A stretch of 64,000 nt of DNA from Tardiphaga sp. 709. Lineage in GTDB: Bacteria > Pseudomonadota > Alphaproteobacteria > Rhizobiales > Xanthobacteraceae. Where the stretch lies: assembly GCF_032401055.1 (NCBI RefSeq), contig NZ_CP135529.1, forward strand, positions 496,001 through 560,000, in the 5' to 3' direction. The translations under genes and the position numbers were made by a program. Position 1 is the stretch's first letter. Each line of letters begins with the position of its first letter. This document shows positions 51,311 through 60,813 of the stretch, piece after piece. The notes below the pieces were generated by a model, which saw only the letters and a program-made list of their open reading frames with translations, was not told the DNA's origin and searched no databases.

Positions 51311-51685
51311 CTAATCGTTACCCTCAATTCCCCCAAGTCCAGTGGCGTCAATTTCCCGGGTGCGGTCACGTATCCTTTTGGCATGCACCTGCACCTCATC
51401 CTCATCGGCCTTTGGAAAATGCGCCCGGATTGCCGCCGACATGTTCCCCTGGTGTTTCGACAAACTCGCGACGATTTGCGCCTCGTCCAAAGTGTAGCCT
51501 ATTCCTCGTGGGTTCTTGTCGCTGGTGCGGGGCGGGCGATCGTGCGAACGAACGGCGCCCACGATCTTAGCGAGGGTCACATGGACGCGCGCAGGATCTT
51601 CTTCGCCCCGTTCTATGCGTTCTTCCAGGTCGTGCAAAAATGCCCGGGCAATCGCGAAGCCGTCCTTGATTTCTTGGTTATTCAC
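51311..51685 (-). CDS. Hypothetical protein coupled to the integrase
   Basis: 124 aa. Helical N-terminus (FAIARAFLHDLEERIERGEED), then KNPRGIGYTLDEAQIVASLSKHQGNMSAAIRAHFPKADEDE, in which the latter part looks like a helix-turn-helix. Its ATG overlaps the integrase stop. Possibly an integration or excision helper; unrecognised. Confidence 0.58.
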   Translation of the reverse strand: MNNQEIKDGFAIARAFLHDLEERIERGEEDPARVHVTLAKIVGAVRSHDRPPRTSDKNPRGIGYTLDEAQIVASLSKHQGNMSAAIRAHFPKADEDEVQVHAKRIRDRTREIDATGLGGIEGND

Positions 51686-52917
51686 GCCTCGGCCCTCGCC
51701 AACTGCACAACATTGTCAGCCGGCGGGTTGATGATCAATTCCAGCAGCCCGGCCAGCTTCTCTAGTGCCTCCCGCTTTTCCTTGGCGTAGCTGTGCCGGT
51801 CATAGGTGCCGCGCACGCCGGTCAGTACGTGGCCAAGCACTAGCTCGCCGATGTCGCCGGGCACGCCAGCGCGGGACATGAGCGAGCGGGCGGTGCGGCG
51901 AAGGTCATGGATGGTCCAGTGCTCCACAGGGCGCAGTCCTGCCTCCTGGCGCTGCTTGGCGATGATGCCGTCCAAGGCCTTCTTGGCTGGATCGAACGTG
52001 GCGAACGATCGCACACCCCGCGTTGTCGGGAACATGATGCCGGCCTTGGTGTCGCCGACATATTCCAGCGCCCGCTCGGTCAGATATACCTCGTGGTCGA
52101 TGCCGGTTTTGTATCGATCGGCCGGAATGGTCCAGATCGGCCCGTTCAGTTCCTCGGCGGTCATCTCAGAGACTTCGTTCCGACGTTGGGCAGTCAGTAG
52201 GAGCACTCGCAAGATCCGCGAGAACGAAGGCGGCAGCTCTGGATCATCCAGTGCGGTCCACAGGCTGCGAATCTCGTCATCTGCCAGCGTTCGCTTCCTG
52301 CCGCCCCGCTCGGCCGGCGTTTTCTTTCGGGTATGTGCCCGAACAACCGGCGACTTGAAATCGTCATCCCAGCCGGCCTGCCAGTTGAAGGCAGCGCGGA
52401 CATGGGCAAGCACCCGGTCACGCATGACGGGTCCATTCTTGGCCTCGATCTCGTCCAACATGCTTTTGATGTCGCTCTTGGCGAGGGTGTAGATCGATTT
52501 GGCGCCAATCCGGGGCCGGACGTAAATGTTGTAGATCCGCTCGATTTGGTTGCCGCTGCGGAGCTTGAGGGCATAGGCCTTGAGGTAGGCCGTGAGGACA
52601 GAATCGACGGTGTTGGCTTCTACCGCCTTCGCCTTGCGGGCAGCTTCGCGCTCGTCGAGCAATTCCTGGACAGGATCGCGCCCGCCGGCGACCTGGCCGG
52701 CCCGCTCCTTGGCAAATCCGCGTGCCTGCTCCGCTGTGATTGATCCGTGCAGACCAAGGCTCATCCACCGAGAAGTGCTGGCCTTGTTCCGATAGCGGAA
52801 CCCATATGTCAGGACGCCGCTGTTAAGCCGGCGGACTACGAAGCCTTTCACCTGCTCATCATACAGGCTCTCGCCGGGCTCGAGGTTTTCGGCTGTGGTC
52901 TTGCTGATCTTGGCCAT
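51682..52917 (-). CDS. Tyrosine-type integrase of the satellite
   Basis: 411 aa from ATG 52917. N-terminal DUF4102 arm-binding domain (ESLYDEQVKGFVVRRLNSGV), core-binding domain, and a catalytic domain with R in LLTAQRRNEV, HDLRRTARS (H-x-x-R), LGHVLTG and nucleophile Tyr in GTYDRHSY. Complete. It lies inside attR, facing inward. Its product should act at the 20-bp repeat CCGATCACATCAAGTCACAA. Confidence 0.93.
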   Translation of the reverse strand: MAKISKTTAENLEPGESLYDEQVKGFVVRRLNSGVLTYGFRYRNKASTSRWMSLGLHGSITAEQARGFAKERAGQVAGGRDPVQELLDEREAARKAKAVEANTVDSVLTAYLKAYALKLRSGNQIERIYNIYVRPRIGAKSIYTLAKSDIKSMLDEIEAKNGPVMRDRVLAHVRAAFNWQAGWDDDFKSPVVRAHTRKKTPAERGGRKRTLADDEIRSLWTALDDPELPPSFSRILRVLLLTAQRRNEVSEMTAEELNGPIWTIPADRYKTGIDHEVYLTERALEYVGDTKAGIMFPTTRGVRSFATFDPAKKALDGIIAKQRQEAGLRPVEHWTIHDLRRTARSLMSRAGVPGDIGELVLGHVLTGVRGTYDRHSYAKEKREALEKLAGLLELIINPPADNVVQLARAEA

Positions 52918-52930
52918 GCATGCCCCCGGT

Positions 52931-52940
52931 GTGTGCACAC
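52931..52940. promoter_or_regulatory. Palindrome GTGTGCACAC upstream of the integrase
   Basis: Perfect 10-bp palindrome 14 bases before the integrase start; GGTGCACC (52943-52950) follows as a second dyad. The same 10-mer occurs at 47894-47903. This placement fits a repressor or activator site. Confidence 0.55.
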
Positions 52941-53075
52941 AAGGTGCACCCGCGAGTCAGCCAATTCAATCTATTTCGAGCTAACTGCCGCCATTGTGGA
53001 AACAGCTGGTTTCGCTGGACTTTTCCGCGAAATGTGGGAATTAGCCATCATTTCAGCACCTTAGACGATGTCATC

Positions 53076-53095
53076 CCGATCACATCAAGTCACAA
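53076..53095. repeat. Right attachment site of the 15.8-kb element
   Basis: Second exact copy of the 20-bp repeat CCGATCACATCAAGTCACAA. The chromosome resumes after 53095; the next core gene begins at 53262. The interval 52941-53261 has no gene. Confidence 0.85.
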
Positions 53096-53261
53096 CATCT
53101 GAGGGCCGATAGCCGCGGTGCGGGTGCCGACCGGTAAATTTGAACCTTTTCCCGGCTTCTGCGTCCAAGGTCAGAGACCGGCTTACCCAATGGCAACTCT
53201 GTACCGCCGTTAGGCTGACTTCCCGCCCGGCTGTCAAAATCAAGAACGCAAAGGACTGAAG

Positions 53262-53641
53262 ATGATCGGATCGCTGATGATGTGCGTGAGTGCGCTGGTA
53301 TTGCTGATCGGCATGGTCGCCGGCATCGTAATGGGCATACGCCAGGATTTCCTGCTGAGCCCCGCGCATGCGCATCTCAACCTCGTCGGCGGTGTGCTGC
53401 TGTTCCTGTTCGGGTTGTATTACCGCCTGATTCCTGCGGCTGGACGCTCGCTACTGGCCAAGGTCCAGGCGCGATGCACATCGTCGGCGGCATCATGTTC
53501 CCCGTCGGCATCGGCATCACCCTGCTCGCCAACCACGCCTATATGGCCATTCCGATCATCGGTTCACTGATCATGCTCGCGGCCATGGCCCTCTTCGTCG
53601 TGATCGTGCTACGCACCGAGCGCTCTGGCACGGCCGCTTGA
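53262..53641 (+). pseudogene. Small membrane protein split by a frameshift
   Basis: Frame 1 from ATG 53262 (AAAGGA upstream) encodes a leader and the conserved HAHLNLVGGVLLFLFGLYY. It diverges after LLAKVQ near 53470, where a second frame continues as MHIVGGIMFPVGIGI to the stop at 53641. A short indel at the GCGCG run would join both into a 120-residue four-helix protein related to NnrS/cytochrome-oxidase-like HAHL proteins. Either sequencing error or recent decay. Confidence 0.65.
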
Positions 53642-53743
53642 GCCCCGAGGTCGTAGCCACATTGCCAACCTGAACGTGGCATAGTCACAGCAACGATTCG
53701 CCGCGCCGCGCGCGGCGCCAACCGAGACAAAACTTTAAGACAT

Positions 53744-55792
53744 ATGGCTAAGGCACAGAAATCAAACGCGAAAGCTGATCTTTTTGGCGGCGCCAGCGCG
53801 CCGAAATCGGCTGCGGCACCGAAGGCGTCCACCCGCTCCGCCAATGCCGAAGACGGCTATACGGCCGCGGACATCGAGGTCCTCGAAGGCCTCGAGCCGG
53901 TCCGGCGTCGCCCGGGCATGTATATCGGCGGCACCGACGAAAAGGCGCTGCATCACCTGTTCGCCGAAGTGATCGACAACTCGATGGACGAGGCGCTGGC
54001 CGGCCATGCGACCTTCATCGAGGTGGAACTCACCGCCGACGGCTTCCTGTCAGTATCGGACAACGGCCGCGGCATCCCGGTCGATCCGCATCCGAAACAT
54101 CCGAAGAAGTCTGCCCTCGAAGTCATCATGTGCACGCTGCATGCCGGCGGCAAATTCGACTCCAAGGTCTACGAGACATCAGGCGGTCTGCACGGCGTCG
54201 GTGTCTCCGTGGTCAACGCCCTCTCCTCGCTGCTCGAGGTCGAGGTCGCGCGCAACCAGCAGCTCTACAAGATGACGTTCGCCCGCGGCATTCCACAGGG
54301 CAAGCTTGAGGATCTCGGCAAGGTTCATAACCGCCGCGGCACCCGCGTGCGCTTCAAGCCGGATACCGACATCTTCGGCGCCAAGGCAGCCTTCAAGCCG
54401 CAGCGCCTGTTCAAGATGGCACGCTCCAAGGCCTATCTGTTCGGCGGCGTGAAGATCCGCTGGAAGTGCGATCCGGAACTGCTCAAGGGCCTCGAGGACA
54501 CTCCGGCCGAGGACGAATTCCACTTCCCCGGCGGCCTCAAGGACTATCTTGCCGCGGCGATCCATGCCGATACGCTGGTGCATCCGGAAATCTTCTCCGG
54601 CAAGTCTGGCCGCAACGGCGCCCATGGCGCCTGCGAATGGGCTGTGGCGTGGACCGCGGACGCCGACGGCTTCATGTCGTCCTATACCAACACCGTGCCG
54701 ACGCCCGATGGCGGCACCCATGAAGCCGGCATGCGCAGCGCCATGCTGCGCGGGTTGAAGGACCACGCCGAGCGCGTCGGCCAAGGCAAGCGCGCCGGCA
54801 CCATCACCTCGGAAGACGTGATGGTCGGCGCCGCCGTGATGCTCTCGGTGTTCGTGCGCGAGCCGGAATTCCAGGGCCAGACCAAGGATCGTCTCGCCAC
54901 CGCCGAAGCCCAGAAGATCGTCGAACAGGCCATCAAGGACCCGTTCGATCACTGGCTGTCGGGTAACCCGGTGCAGGCCAACAAGCTGCTCGAATTCGTG
55001 CTGGAGCGCGCCGACGAGCGTCTGCGTCGCCGTGCCGAGAAGGAAACCTCGCGCAAGACCGCGGTGAAGAAGCTGCGCCTGCCCGGCAAGCTGGCCGACT
55101 GCACCAATACCGCGACCGAAGGCTCGGAGCTGTTCATCGTCGAGGGCGACTCGGCAGGCGGCAGCGCCAAACAGGCGCGCGATCGCAAGACCCAGGCCAT
55201 CCTGCCGCTGCGCGGCAAGATCCTCAACGTCGCCTCGGCGACCAAGGAAAAGCTGACGGCCAACGCGCAGATCAGCGACCTGATGCAGGCAATCGGCGCC
55301 GGCACCGGCGCGCATTATCGCGAAGAAGACCTGCGCTATTCGCGCATCATCATCATGACCGACGCCGATGTCGACGGCGCCCACATCGCGTCACTGCTGA
55401 TCACCTTCTTCTACCGGCAGATGCCAAAGATGATCGATGAAGGGCATCTCTATCTCGCAGTCCCCCCGCTCTACCGCCTGACCCATGGCAGCAAGACTGT
55501 CTATGCGCGCGATGATGCGCACAAGGACGCGTTGCTGAAGAGCGAATTCAACGCCAATGCCAAGGTCGATGTCGGCCGCTTCAAAGGCCTCGGCGAAATG
55601 ATGCCGGCGCAGCTGAAGGAAACCACCATGGACCCGGCGCGCCGCACCTTGCTGCGCGTGCAGCTGCTGCCGGAAGACCGCGACGGCACTGCTGACTCCG
55701 TTGAGCGCCTGATGGGCACCAAGGCCGAAGCGCGCTTTGCGTTCATCTCGGACAAGGCGGAATTCGCCAACGAGGAATTGCTGGACGTATAA
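53744..55792 (+). CDS. parE: DNA topoisomerase IV subunit B
   Basis: 682 aa. GHKL ATPase domain: [57 protein letters not shown]. Toprim domain: [18 protein letters not shown], and [15 protein letters not shown]. The length and short acidic insert pattern are ParE rather than GyrB. It decatenates daughter chromosomes with ParC. It lies 650 bases from attR. Confidence 0.94.
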   Translation: MAKAQKSNAKADLFGGASAPKSAAAPKASTRSANAEDGYTAADIEVLEGLEPVRRRPGMYIGGTDEKALHHLFAEVIDNSMDEALAGHATFIEVELTADGFLSVSDNGRGIPVDPHPKHPKKSALEVIMCTLHAGGKFDSKVYETSGGLHGVGVSVVNALSSLLEVEVARNQQLYKMTFARGIPQGKLEDLGKVHNRRGTRVRFKPDTDIFGAKAAFKPQRLFKMARSKAYLFGGVKIRWKCDPELLKGLEDTPAEDEFHFPGGLKDYLAAAIHADTLVHPEIFSGKSGRNGAHGACEWAVAWTADADGFMSSYTNTVPTPDGGTHEAGMRSAMLRGLKDHAERVGQGKRAGTITSEDVMVGAAVMLSVFVREPEFQGQTKDRLATAEAQKIVEQAIKDPFDHWLSGNPVQANKLLEFVLERADERLRRRAEKETSRKTAVKKLRLPGKLADCTNTATEGSELFIVEGDSAGGSAKQARDRKTQAILPLRGKILNVASATKEKLTANAQISDLMQAIGAGTGAHYREEDLRYSRIIIMTDADVDGAHIASLLITFFYRQMPKMIDEGHLYLAVPPLYRLTHGSKTVYARDDAHKDALLKSEFNANAKVDVGRFKGLGEMMPAQLKETTMDPARRTLLRVQLLPEDRDGTADSVERLMGTKAEARFAFISDKAEFANEELLDV

Positions 55793-55928
55793 AAGCTCAT
55801 TTCTCGGACACGCCCGGGCTACGCTGAAGTCGAGCGCCGGGCGATCGTCGCCGGGTTTGCGGGAATCGAGCAAGCTTCAAAAATCGTCCGGAGAGCGCCA
55901 GGGGAGCGATCTTTATTCCCTGTGATAC

Positions 55929-56525
55929 TCATCGCCCCTCACCGCCCGGCGTGCGAACGCCAGCGATCAGGATATCGACGAGCCGCTTGGCGCTGGCTTC
56001 CCAATTCGGACCTGCGCTGACACTGGCCACGCCGGCCAGTGCGCGCAACATGTCGAGCGGATCGAGATCGAGGCGGATGTCGCCATTGGCAACGGCGCCG
56101 TCGACCAGCATTGCCATCGCAGTTTTGATCTGCGTGCCGGCATCGGCATAGAGGTCCGAACAGTCGCCGACAATCGAACCCAGCACACCCGCCATCAGTT
56201 GCTTCGTCGCAATGTGATCGACGAAGATCTCGCATCCAAGCGCGCAAGGCCTCCACCGGAGCATGTGTGGTCGCAAGTTCCGCAGCGGCCTCGGCAAGCT
56301 GCTGGGTCTCGTTGCGGTAGACCGCCTCGACCAGCGCGTCACGGGTCGGGAAGTGGCGATACAACGTCCCGATTCCAACGCCCGCGAGCCGCGCGATCTC
56401 CTCAAGACCGGCGGCCTCCCCTTTTCAGCGAATGTCGCCTTTGCCGTTTCCAGCAATCGTTGACGGTTGCGCTGGGCGTCGATCCGGGGTCCGCGAACGG
56501 CTTTCGGTTTGGCCTCCTGTGCCAT
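55929..56525 (-). pseudogene. TetR-family regulator with two frameshifts
   Basis: Frame of 55929-56525 begins RGPRIDAQRNRQRLLETAKA, an N-terminal TetR helix, but breaks after AEKG at about 56420; the HTH (IARLAGVGIGTLYRHF) continues in another frame through about 56240, then the first frame returns at FVDHIATKQLMAGVL. Two single-base-type shifts near GGGGAGG and in the 56230s would give a normal regulator of about 200 aa. It is divergent from an SDR gene with palindromes between. Both frames keep good codon bias, so errors or very recent loss are likely. Confidence 0.72.
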
Positions 56526-56547
56526 TTTACGGTCACTCCTTGATAAG

Positions 56548-56585
56548 CGGAGGGAGCCTCCGTATTTAAACGGAGGCGGCCTCCA
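56548..56585. promoter_or_regulatory. Two palindromic sites, candidate TetR operators
   Basis: CGGAGGGAGCCTCCG (56548-56562) and CGGAGGCGGCCTCCA (56571-56585) are near-perfect palindromes in tandem, both of the form GGAGG-N3-CCTCC. They lie between the TetR gene (starts at 56525) and the SDR (56662). Confidence 0.7.
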
Positions 56586-56661
56586 CTTATACTCTCAAAG
56601 CGCGGTTCGACAAGGCTCGATCGGCTCGGAGGCGCGTCGTGCCCAACATAAGGAGTTCTCC

Positions 56662-57630
56662 ATGGCTGCACCTTTCAATGCCACTTCCACCACCGACGAT
56701 GTCCTTGCCGGCGTCGATCTCCGCGGCAAGCGCATTCTGGTCACCGGCGTCTCGGCCGGGCTCGGCGTCGAGACGGCGCGCAGCCTTGCTGCCAGGGGCG
56801 CGCAGGTGGTTGGAGCAGCCCGCGATCTCGCCAAGGCGGAAGCTGCGACCGCACAAGTGCGCGCCGATGCCGCCGCCGGTGGTGGCCTCGAACTGATCGC
56901 ACTCGATCTCGGCTCGCTGGCCAGTGTCCGCGCCTGCGCCGACGCGCTGGTCGCGGCGGGCCGCCCATTCGACCTGGTGATCGCCAATGCCGGCGTGATG
57001 GCGCCGCCATTCGGCCTCACCGTGGACGGCTTCGAGACCCAGTTCGGCACGAACCATCTCGGTCACTTCGTATTGGTCAACCGTATCGCGTCACTGCTGT
57101 CGCCTACCGCGCGATTGGTCAACGTCGCCTCGTCCGGCCATCGCTTCGCCGACGTCGATCTCGATGATCCCAACTTCACCAAGGGCTCCTACGAGCCGTT
57201 CATCGGCTACGGCCGTTCGAAAACCGCCAACATCCTGTTCGCCGTCGAGTTCGACCGGCGGCACCGGGCACGTGGCGTGCGTGCCACCGCACTGCATCCC
57301 GGCGGCATCAAGACAGAACTCGGCCGCCATATGGGCGAAGCAACGATCGATGCCATGCTCGACGGCATCAATGCTGAGCTTGCTGCCGAGGGTAAACCGC
57401 TGTTTCAATGGAAGACCATTCCGCAAGGCGCTGCAACTTCGGTGTGGGCCGGCGTGGTCGCCAGCGCGGACGAGATCGGCGGCCGCTATTGCGAGAACTG
57501 CCACGTCTCGGAGATCGTCGACGGGCTGATCAATCCGGCCAGCGAAGGCGTGCGCGCTTACGCGCTCGATGCCGAACGCGCCAAGGCGCTATGGGCCAAG
57601 AGTGAGGAAATGGTTGGCGAGCGCTTCTGA
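56662..57630 (+). CDS. Short-chain dehydrogenase/reductase
   Basis: 322 aa from ATG 56662 with AAGGAG upstream. Rossmann motif TGVSAGLGVETA, NAGVM, and Y-x3-K in GYGRSKTAN. It resembles retinol-dehydrogenase-like SDRs. Controlled probably by the divergent TetR regulator through the palindromes. Substrate unknown. Confidence 0.87.
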   Translation: MAAPFNATSTTDDVLAGVDLRGKRILVTGVSAGLGVETARSLAARGAQVVGAARDLAKAEAATAQVRADAAAGGGLELIALDLGSLASVRACADALVAAGRPFDLVIANAGVMAPPFGLTVDGFETQFGTNHLGHFVLVNRIASLLSPTARLVNVASSGHRFADVDLDDPNFTKGSYEPFIGYGRSKTANILFAVEFDRRHRARGVRATALHPGGIKTELGRHMGEATIDAMLDGINAELAAEGKPLFQWKTIPQGAATSVWAGVVASADEIGGRYCENCHVSEIVDGLINPASEGVRAYALDAERAKALWAKSEEMVGERF

Positions 57631-57732
57631 TCGCGCCTATCGAGAATGAACAGCGGCGACGAGCCAACAGTTGGCTCGTCACCGCCGCAGCTGGCGCTTG
57701 AAACCTTTGGCTCCGTTCATTGTATCTATCCC

Positions 57733-57924
57733 ATGCGCGCACCATTCCTCACCCTCGGCATTCTCGCATTCCTCATCGGCACCCTCTGGATCGGCCAGGG
57801 CACCGGGTTCGTGAACTGGCCGAAATCCAGCTTCATGATCAGCCAGATGCAGTGGGTCTATTACGGCGCAGCTCTCGCCGCGGTCGGCGTCGGCCTGATA
57901 GGACTCGGTCTCGCGCGGCGCTGA
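57733..57924 (+). CDS. Small two-helix membrane protein
   Basis: 63 aa from ATG 57733. Two membrane segments (FLTLGILAFLIGTLWIGQG and YYGAALAAVGVGLIGLGLA) separated by a loop with conserved-looking FVNWPKSSFMI. Common small hypothetical in the Bradyrhizobium group. Function unknown. Confidence 0.65.
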   Translation: MRAPFLTLGILAFLIGTLWIGQGTGFVNWPKSSFMISQMQWVYYGAALAAVGVGLIGLGLARR

Positions 57925-58014
57925 CGCCCTCTTCCATCTTCCCGCCAGTCTTGCGATGATCCATCCCAGACGCGCCACAGAACGCGTCAGGAACAATCAT
58001 GCGGGGCGGACATC

Positions 58015-58785
58015 TTGACCAGCAATCCCTTCGATCTCACCGGCAGGGTCGCCATAGTCACCGGCGGCAATACCGGCATTGGCCTCGGTATGGCGCGCGG
58101 GCTCGCGAATGCCGGTGCCACCCTCGCGATCGCTGATCGCAACAGCGATAATGCCGCGCAGGCAAAAGCCGAACTCGAGAAGTCCGGACATTCCGTACTC
58201 GCGCTGACGATTGACGTCACCGACGCCAAGTCTGTCGCACAGATGGTGTCCGCAACGTTGAACGCGTTCGGCCGCATTGACATCCTCGTCAACAATGCCG
58301 GCATCAGCATCTCCGCGCCGATCGAAGACATGGCGCTGGCCGACTGGCAGAAGGTCATCGACGTCAACATGACCGCGCCTTTGATCTGCGCGCAGGCTGT
58401 CTACCCGGCGATGAAAGCCGCAGGCCGCGGCAAGATCATCAATATCGCCTCAGTGTTGGCCACGCTCGGCGCCGGCGGCGCGGCGAACTACGCATCAAGC
58501 AAAGGCGGCATCCTGCAATTCACCCGCGCGCTGGCGACTGCCTGGGCTGCGGACAACATCCAGTCCAACGCCATTCTGCCTGGCTGGATCGATACCGACC
58601 TGACCAAACGCGCCAGGGACATCCGGCCCGAACTGCACGATCGCATTCTCGGGCGTGTACCGGCGCAGCGATGGGGCAGGCCTGATGATCTTGCGGGCGC
58701 GGCCGTGTTCCTGGCCAGCCGGGCTTCCGACTTCGTCAATGGCGCCGCGCTCACGGTCGATGGCGGTTTTTCAGTTCAAGGCTGA
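58015..58785 (+). CDS. SDR-family oxidoreductase (tandem copy 1)
   Basis: 256 aa with a TTG start preceded by GGGGCGGA. Motifs: VTGGNTGIGLGMARG, NNAGIS, and Y-x3-K in NYASSKGG. It is about equally long as the next gene and nearly the same in layout. Related to 2-deoxy-D-gluconate 3-dehydrogenase-type SDRs. Substrate unknown. Confidence 0.87.
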   Translation: MTSNPFDLTGRVAIVTGGNTGIGLGMARGLANAGATLAIADRNSDNAAQAKAELEKSGHSVLALTIDVTDAKSVAQMVSATLNAFGRIDILVNNAGISISAPIEDMALADWQKVIDVNMTAPLICAQAVYPAMKAAGRGKIINIASVLATLGAGGAANYASSKGGILQFTRALATAWAADNIQSNAILPGWIDTDLTKRARDIRPELHDRILGRVPAQRWGRPDDLAGAAVFLASRASDFVNGAALTVDGGFSVQG

Positions 58786-58803
58786 TGCAATGAGGACAAC
58801 ACC

Positions 58804-59574
58804 ATGACCGCAGGACTGTTCGATCTCTCTGGCAAAGTGGCCATCGTCACCGGCGGCAATGGCGGCATCGGACTCGGCATGGCGCGGGGTCTGGCGCAGG
58901 CTGGCGCCACCATCGCCGTGGTCGGGCGTAACCAGACCAAATCCAAGGACGCTGTGGCGGAACTAACCGCGAGCGGCGCAAAAGCCGTCGCGATTGCAGC
59001 CGATGTGACCGACAAGGCCGCTGTCGAGGGAATGATCGCCGGCGTGCTGAAAGAACTCGGGCGCATCGATATCCTCATCAACAATGCCGGCATCAACATC
59101 CGCAAGCCGCCACACGAAATCGCGCTCGACGAATGGGACAGCGTGATCAAGACCAATCTCACCAGCGCCTTCGTCTGCTCGCAGGCGGCGCATCCGGCGA
59201 TGAAGGCCGCGGGCGGCGGCAAGATCATCAATATCGGCTCGATGCTGTCGATCTTCGGCGCGTCTTTCGCGCCGGCCTATGCCGCCAGCAAAGGCGGCAT
59301 AGTGCAGTTCACCCGCTCCTGCGCCGTCGCCTGGGCGCCTCACAATATTCAGTGCAACGCCGTTCTGCCGGGCTGGATCGATACCGAACTGACGCAGAAT
59401 GCGCGCCGTGAAATCGACGGCCTGCATGACAAGGTCCTGGCACGAACACCCGCCGGCCGCTGGGGCGCATCAGGTGATTTCGCGGGCATTGCGGTGTTCC
59501 TGTCGTCGCGCGCGTCGGACTTCGTCACCGGAACGGCAATCCCCGTGGACGGCGGCTTCTCGGTGCAGGGATAG
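58804..59574 (+). CDS. SDR-family oxidoreductase (tandem copy 2)
   Basis: 256 aa. VTGGNGGIGLGMARGLAQAG, NNAGIN, YAASKGG and the same C-terminal DGGFSVQG as copy 1. The 18-base gap makes an operon with copy 1. A tandem duplication with divergence in the substrate loop. Confidence 0.88.
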   Translation: MTAGLFDLSGKVAIVTGGNGGIGLGMARGLAQAGATIAVVGRNQTKSKDAVAELTASGAKAVAIAADVTDKAAVEGMIAGVLKELGRIDILINNAGINIRKPPHEIALDEWDSVIKTNLTSAFVCSQAAHPAMKAAGGGKIINIGSMLSIFGASFAPAYAASKGGIVQFTRSCAVAWAPHNIQCNAVLPGWIDTELTQNARREIDGLHDKVLARTPAGRWGASGDFAGIAVFLSSRASDFVTGTAIPVDGGFSVQG

Positions 59575-59580
59575 CCTCTC

Positions 59581-60813
59581 CTACGCTTCCGGCGACTGTA
59601 CGTGCTCCGGTCGTACGCCAATGGCCAGGAAGCGCGCGGTCAATCCCTGCAGCGGCGGAAACGCACTGACGAGACGCATGATCAGCGGCGGCGTCAGCGG
59701 CTGACCGCCGGGAGCCAGCGCCCGGCTGATAATGTTGTTCTGCATCACGACCTGCATGCCCTGTGTCGCGCGCATTGGGAATTCGCGGCGGCGCCGTACG
59801 GCGTCGAGATCGTCCTCGGTCACTGGTCCCTTTGCAAGCTTCGCCGCCAGCAGGTTGGCAGTCGCGACGGCATCCTGAACCGCAATGTTCACACCGACGC
59901 CGCCAACCGGCGACATCGCATGCGCGGCGTCGCCAATGCACAACAGCCCCGGCCGGGTCCAACGCGTCAGCCGATTGATCGCCACGGTCAGGAGCTTGAC
60001 GTCATCCCAGCTCGTGAGGTCACCGATATGCGCGCCCAGGGTCGGCGCCAGACGTGACGTCTCGGCACGAAAAGCCTCTAGTCCGCGCGCCTTGATCTCC
60101 TCATAGCGCCCCTTGGCGATCACGTAAGCGCATTGCCAGTAGTCGCCGCGATCGATGGTCACCATCATCTTGCCGGGCTCAAGCCGCGCGAACACGCTTT
60201 CGGTCTCCGGGCCCTTGCCGACGCGAAACCACAAGATGTCCATCGGCGCACCGATGTCTTCGACCTCCAGCTTCGCCGCCGGTCGCACGATCGAATGTCG
60301 GCCATCGCAGGCCACGGTCAGATCGGCATGGATCTCGACCGGGCCCTGCTCCGTGATGGCCTTGACGCCGGCCACCTGCGCGCCCGACCAGATGAGATCG
60401 GTTGCCTCGGTGTTCATCATCACCTTGAGATGCGGATAGCGTTGTGCCTTGTCGCGCAGGAAATTGAGGAAATCCCACTGCGGCATGAAGGCGATGAACG
60501 GATATTTCGCGCTGGTGCGGCTGATGTCGGCGATACGTAGCTTATGCGTTCCGAAGAACCCGTCCATTTTCTGGATACGGTCGTGCTTGATCTTCAGGAA
60601 GTCGTCGATCAGGCCAAGCTCGTCCATCACCTGGAGCGTCGATGGATGCACGGTGTCGCCGCGGAAATCGCGAAAGAAATCCGCGTGTTTCTCAAGGACA
60701 ATCGTGTCGATGCCGGCGCGGCCGAGCAGATAGCCGAGCATCATCCCGGCAGGGCCGCCGCCAACGATGCAGCAGCGCGTGGTCAGAGAGCTCTCGTTCG
60801 CGCCTGTCGTCAT
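59581..60813 (-). CDS. FAD-dependent monooxygenase (aromatic hydroxylase type)
   Basis: 410 aa from ATG 60813, preceded by GGAGAAG. GxGxxG region CCIVGGGPAGMMLGYLLGRAG, ACDGRHSIVR (DG motif) and GDAAHAMSPVGGVGVN. This is the p-hydroxybenzoate-hydroxylase/FAD_binding_3 family. It is convergent with the tandem SDRs, which could process its product. Substrate unknown. Confidence 0.87.
   Translation of the reverse strand: MTTGANESSLTTRCCIVGGGPAGMMLGYLLGRAGIDTIVLEKHADFFRDFRGDTVHPSTLQVMDELGLIDDFLKIKHDRIQKMDGFFGTHKLRIADISRTSAKYPFIAFMPQWDFLNFLRDKAQRYPHLKVMMNTEATDLIWSGAQVAGVKAITEQGPVEIHADLTVACDGRHSIVRPAAKLEVEDIGAPMDILWFRVGKGPETESVFARLEPGKMMVTIDRGDYWQCAYVIAKGRYEEIKARGLEAFRAETSRLAPTLGAHIGDLTSWDDVKLLTVAINRLTRWTRPGLLCIGDAAHAMSPVGGVGVNIAVQDAVATANLLAAKLAKGPVTEDDLDAVRRRREFPMRATQGMQVVMQNNIISRALAPGGQPLTPPLIMRLVSAFPPLQGLTARFLAIGVRPEHVQSPEA

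Larger units (their letters stand above)
37247..53095. mobile_element. Integrated phage-satellite-like element (15.8 kb)
   Basis: Bounded by an exact 20-bp direct repeat, with an integrase just inside the right end. Contents: integrase, AlpA-like regulator, RepA-type ATPase, DUF1064 protein, small terminase, fibre-like and scaffold-like proteins, Fic module, HTH protein and many very small overlapping genes. No large terminase, portal, capsid, tail-tape, holin or endolysin was recognised. Size and gene set match phage-inducible islands. A degraded prophage is the main alternative, but the intact overlapping frames argue against decay. Confidence 0.82.

Noticed and set aside
54179-55384. 401-codon frame antisense to parE
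   Set aside because: Shadow of parE.
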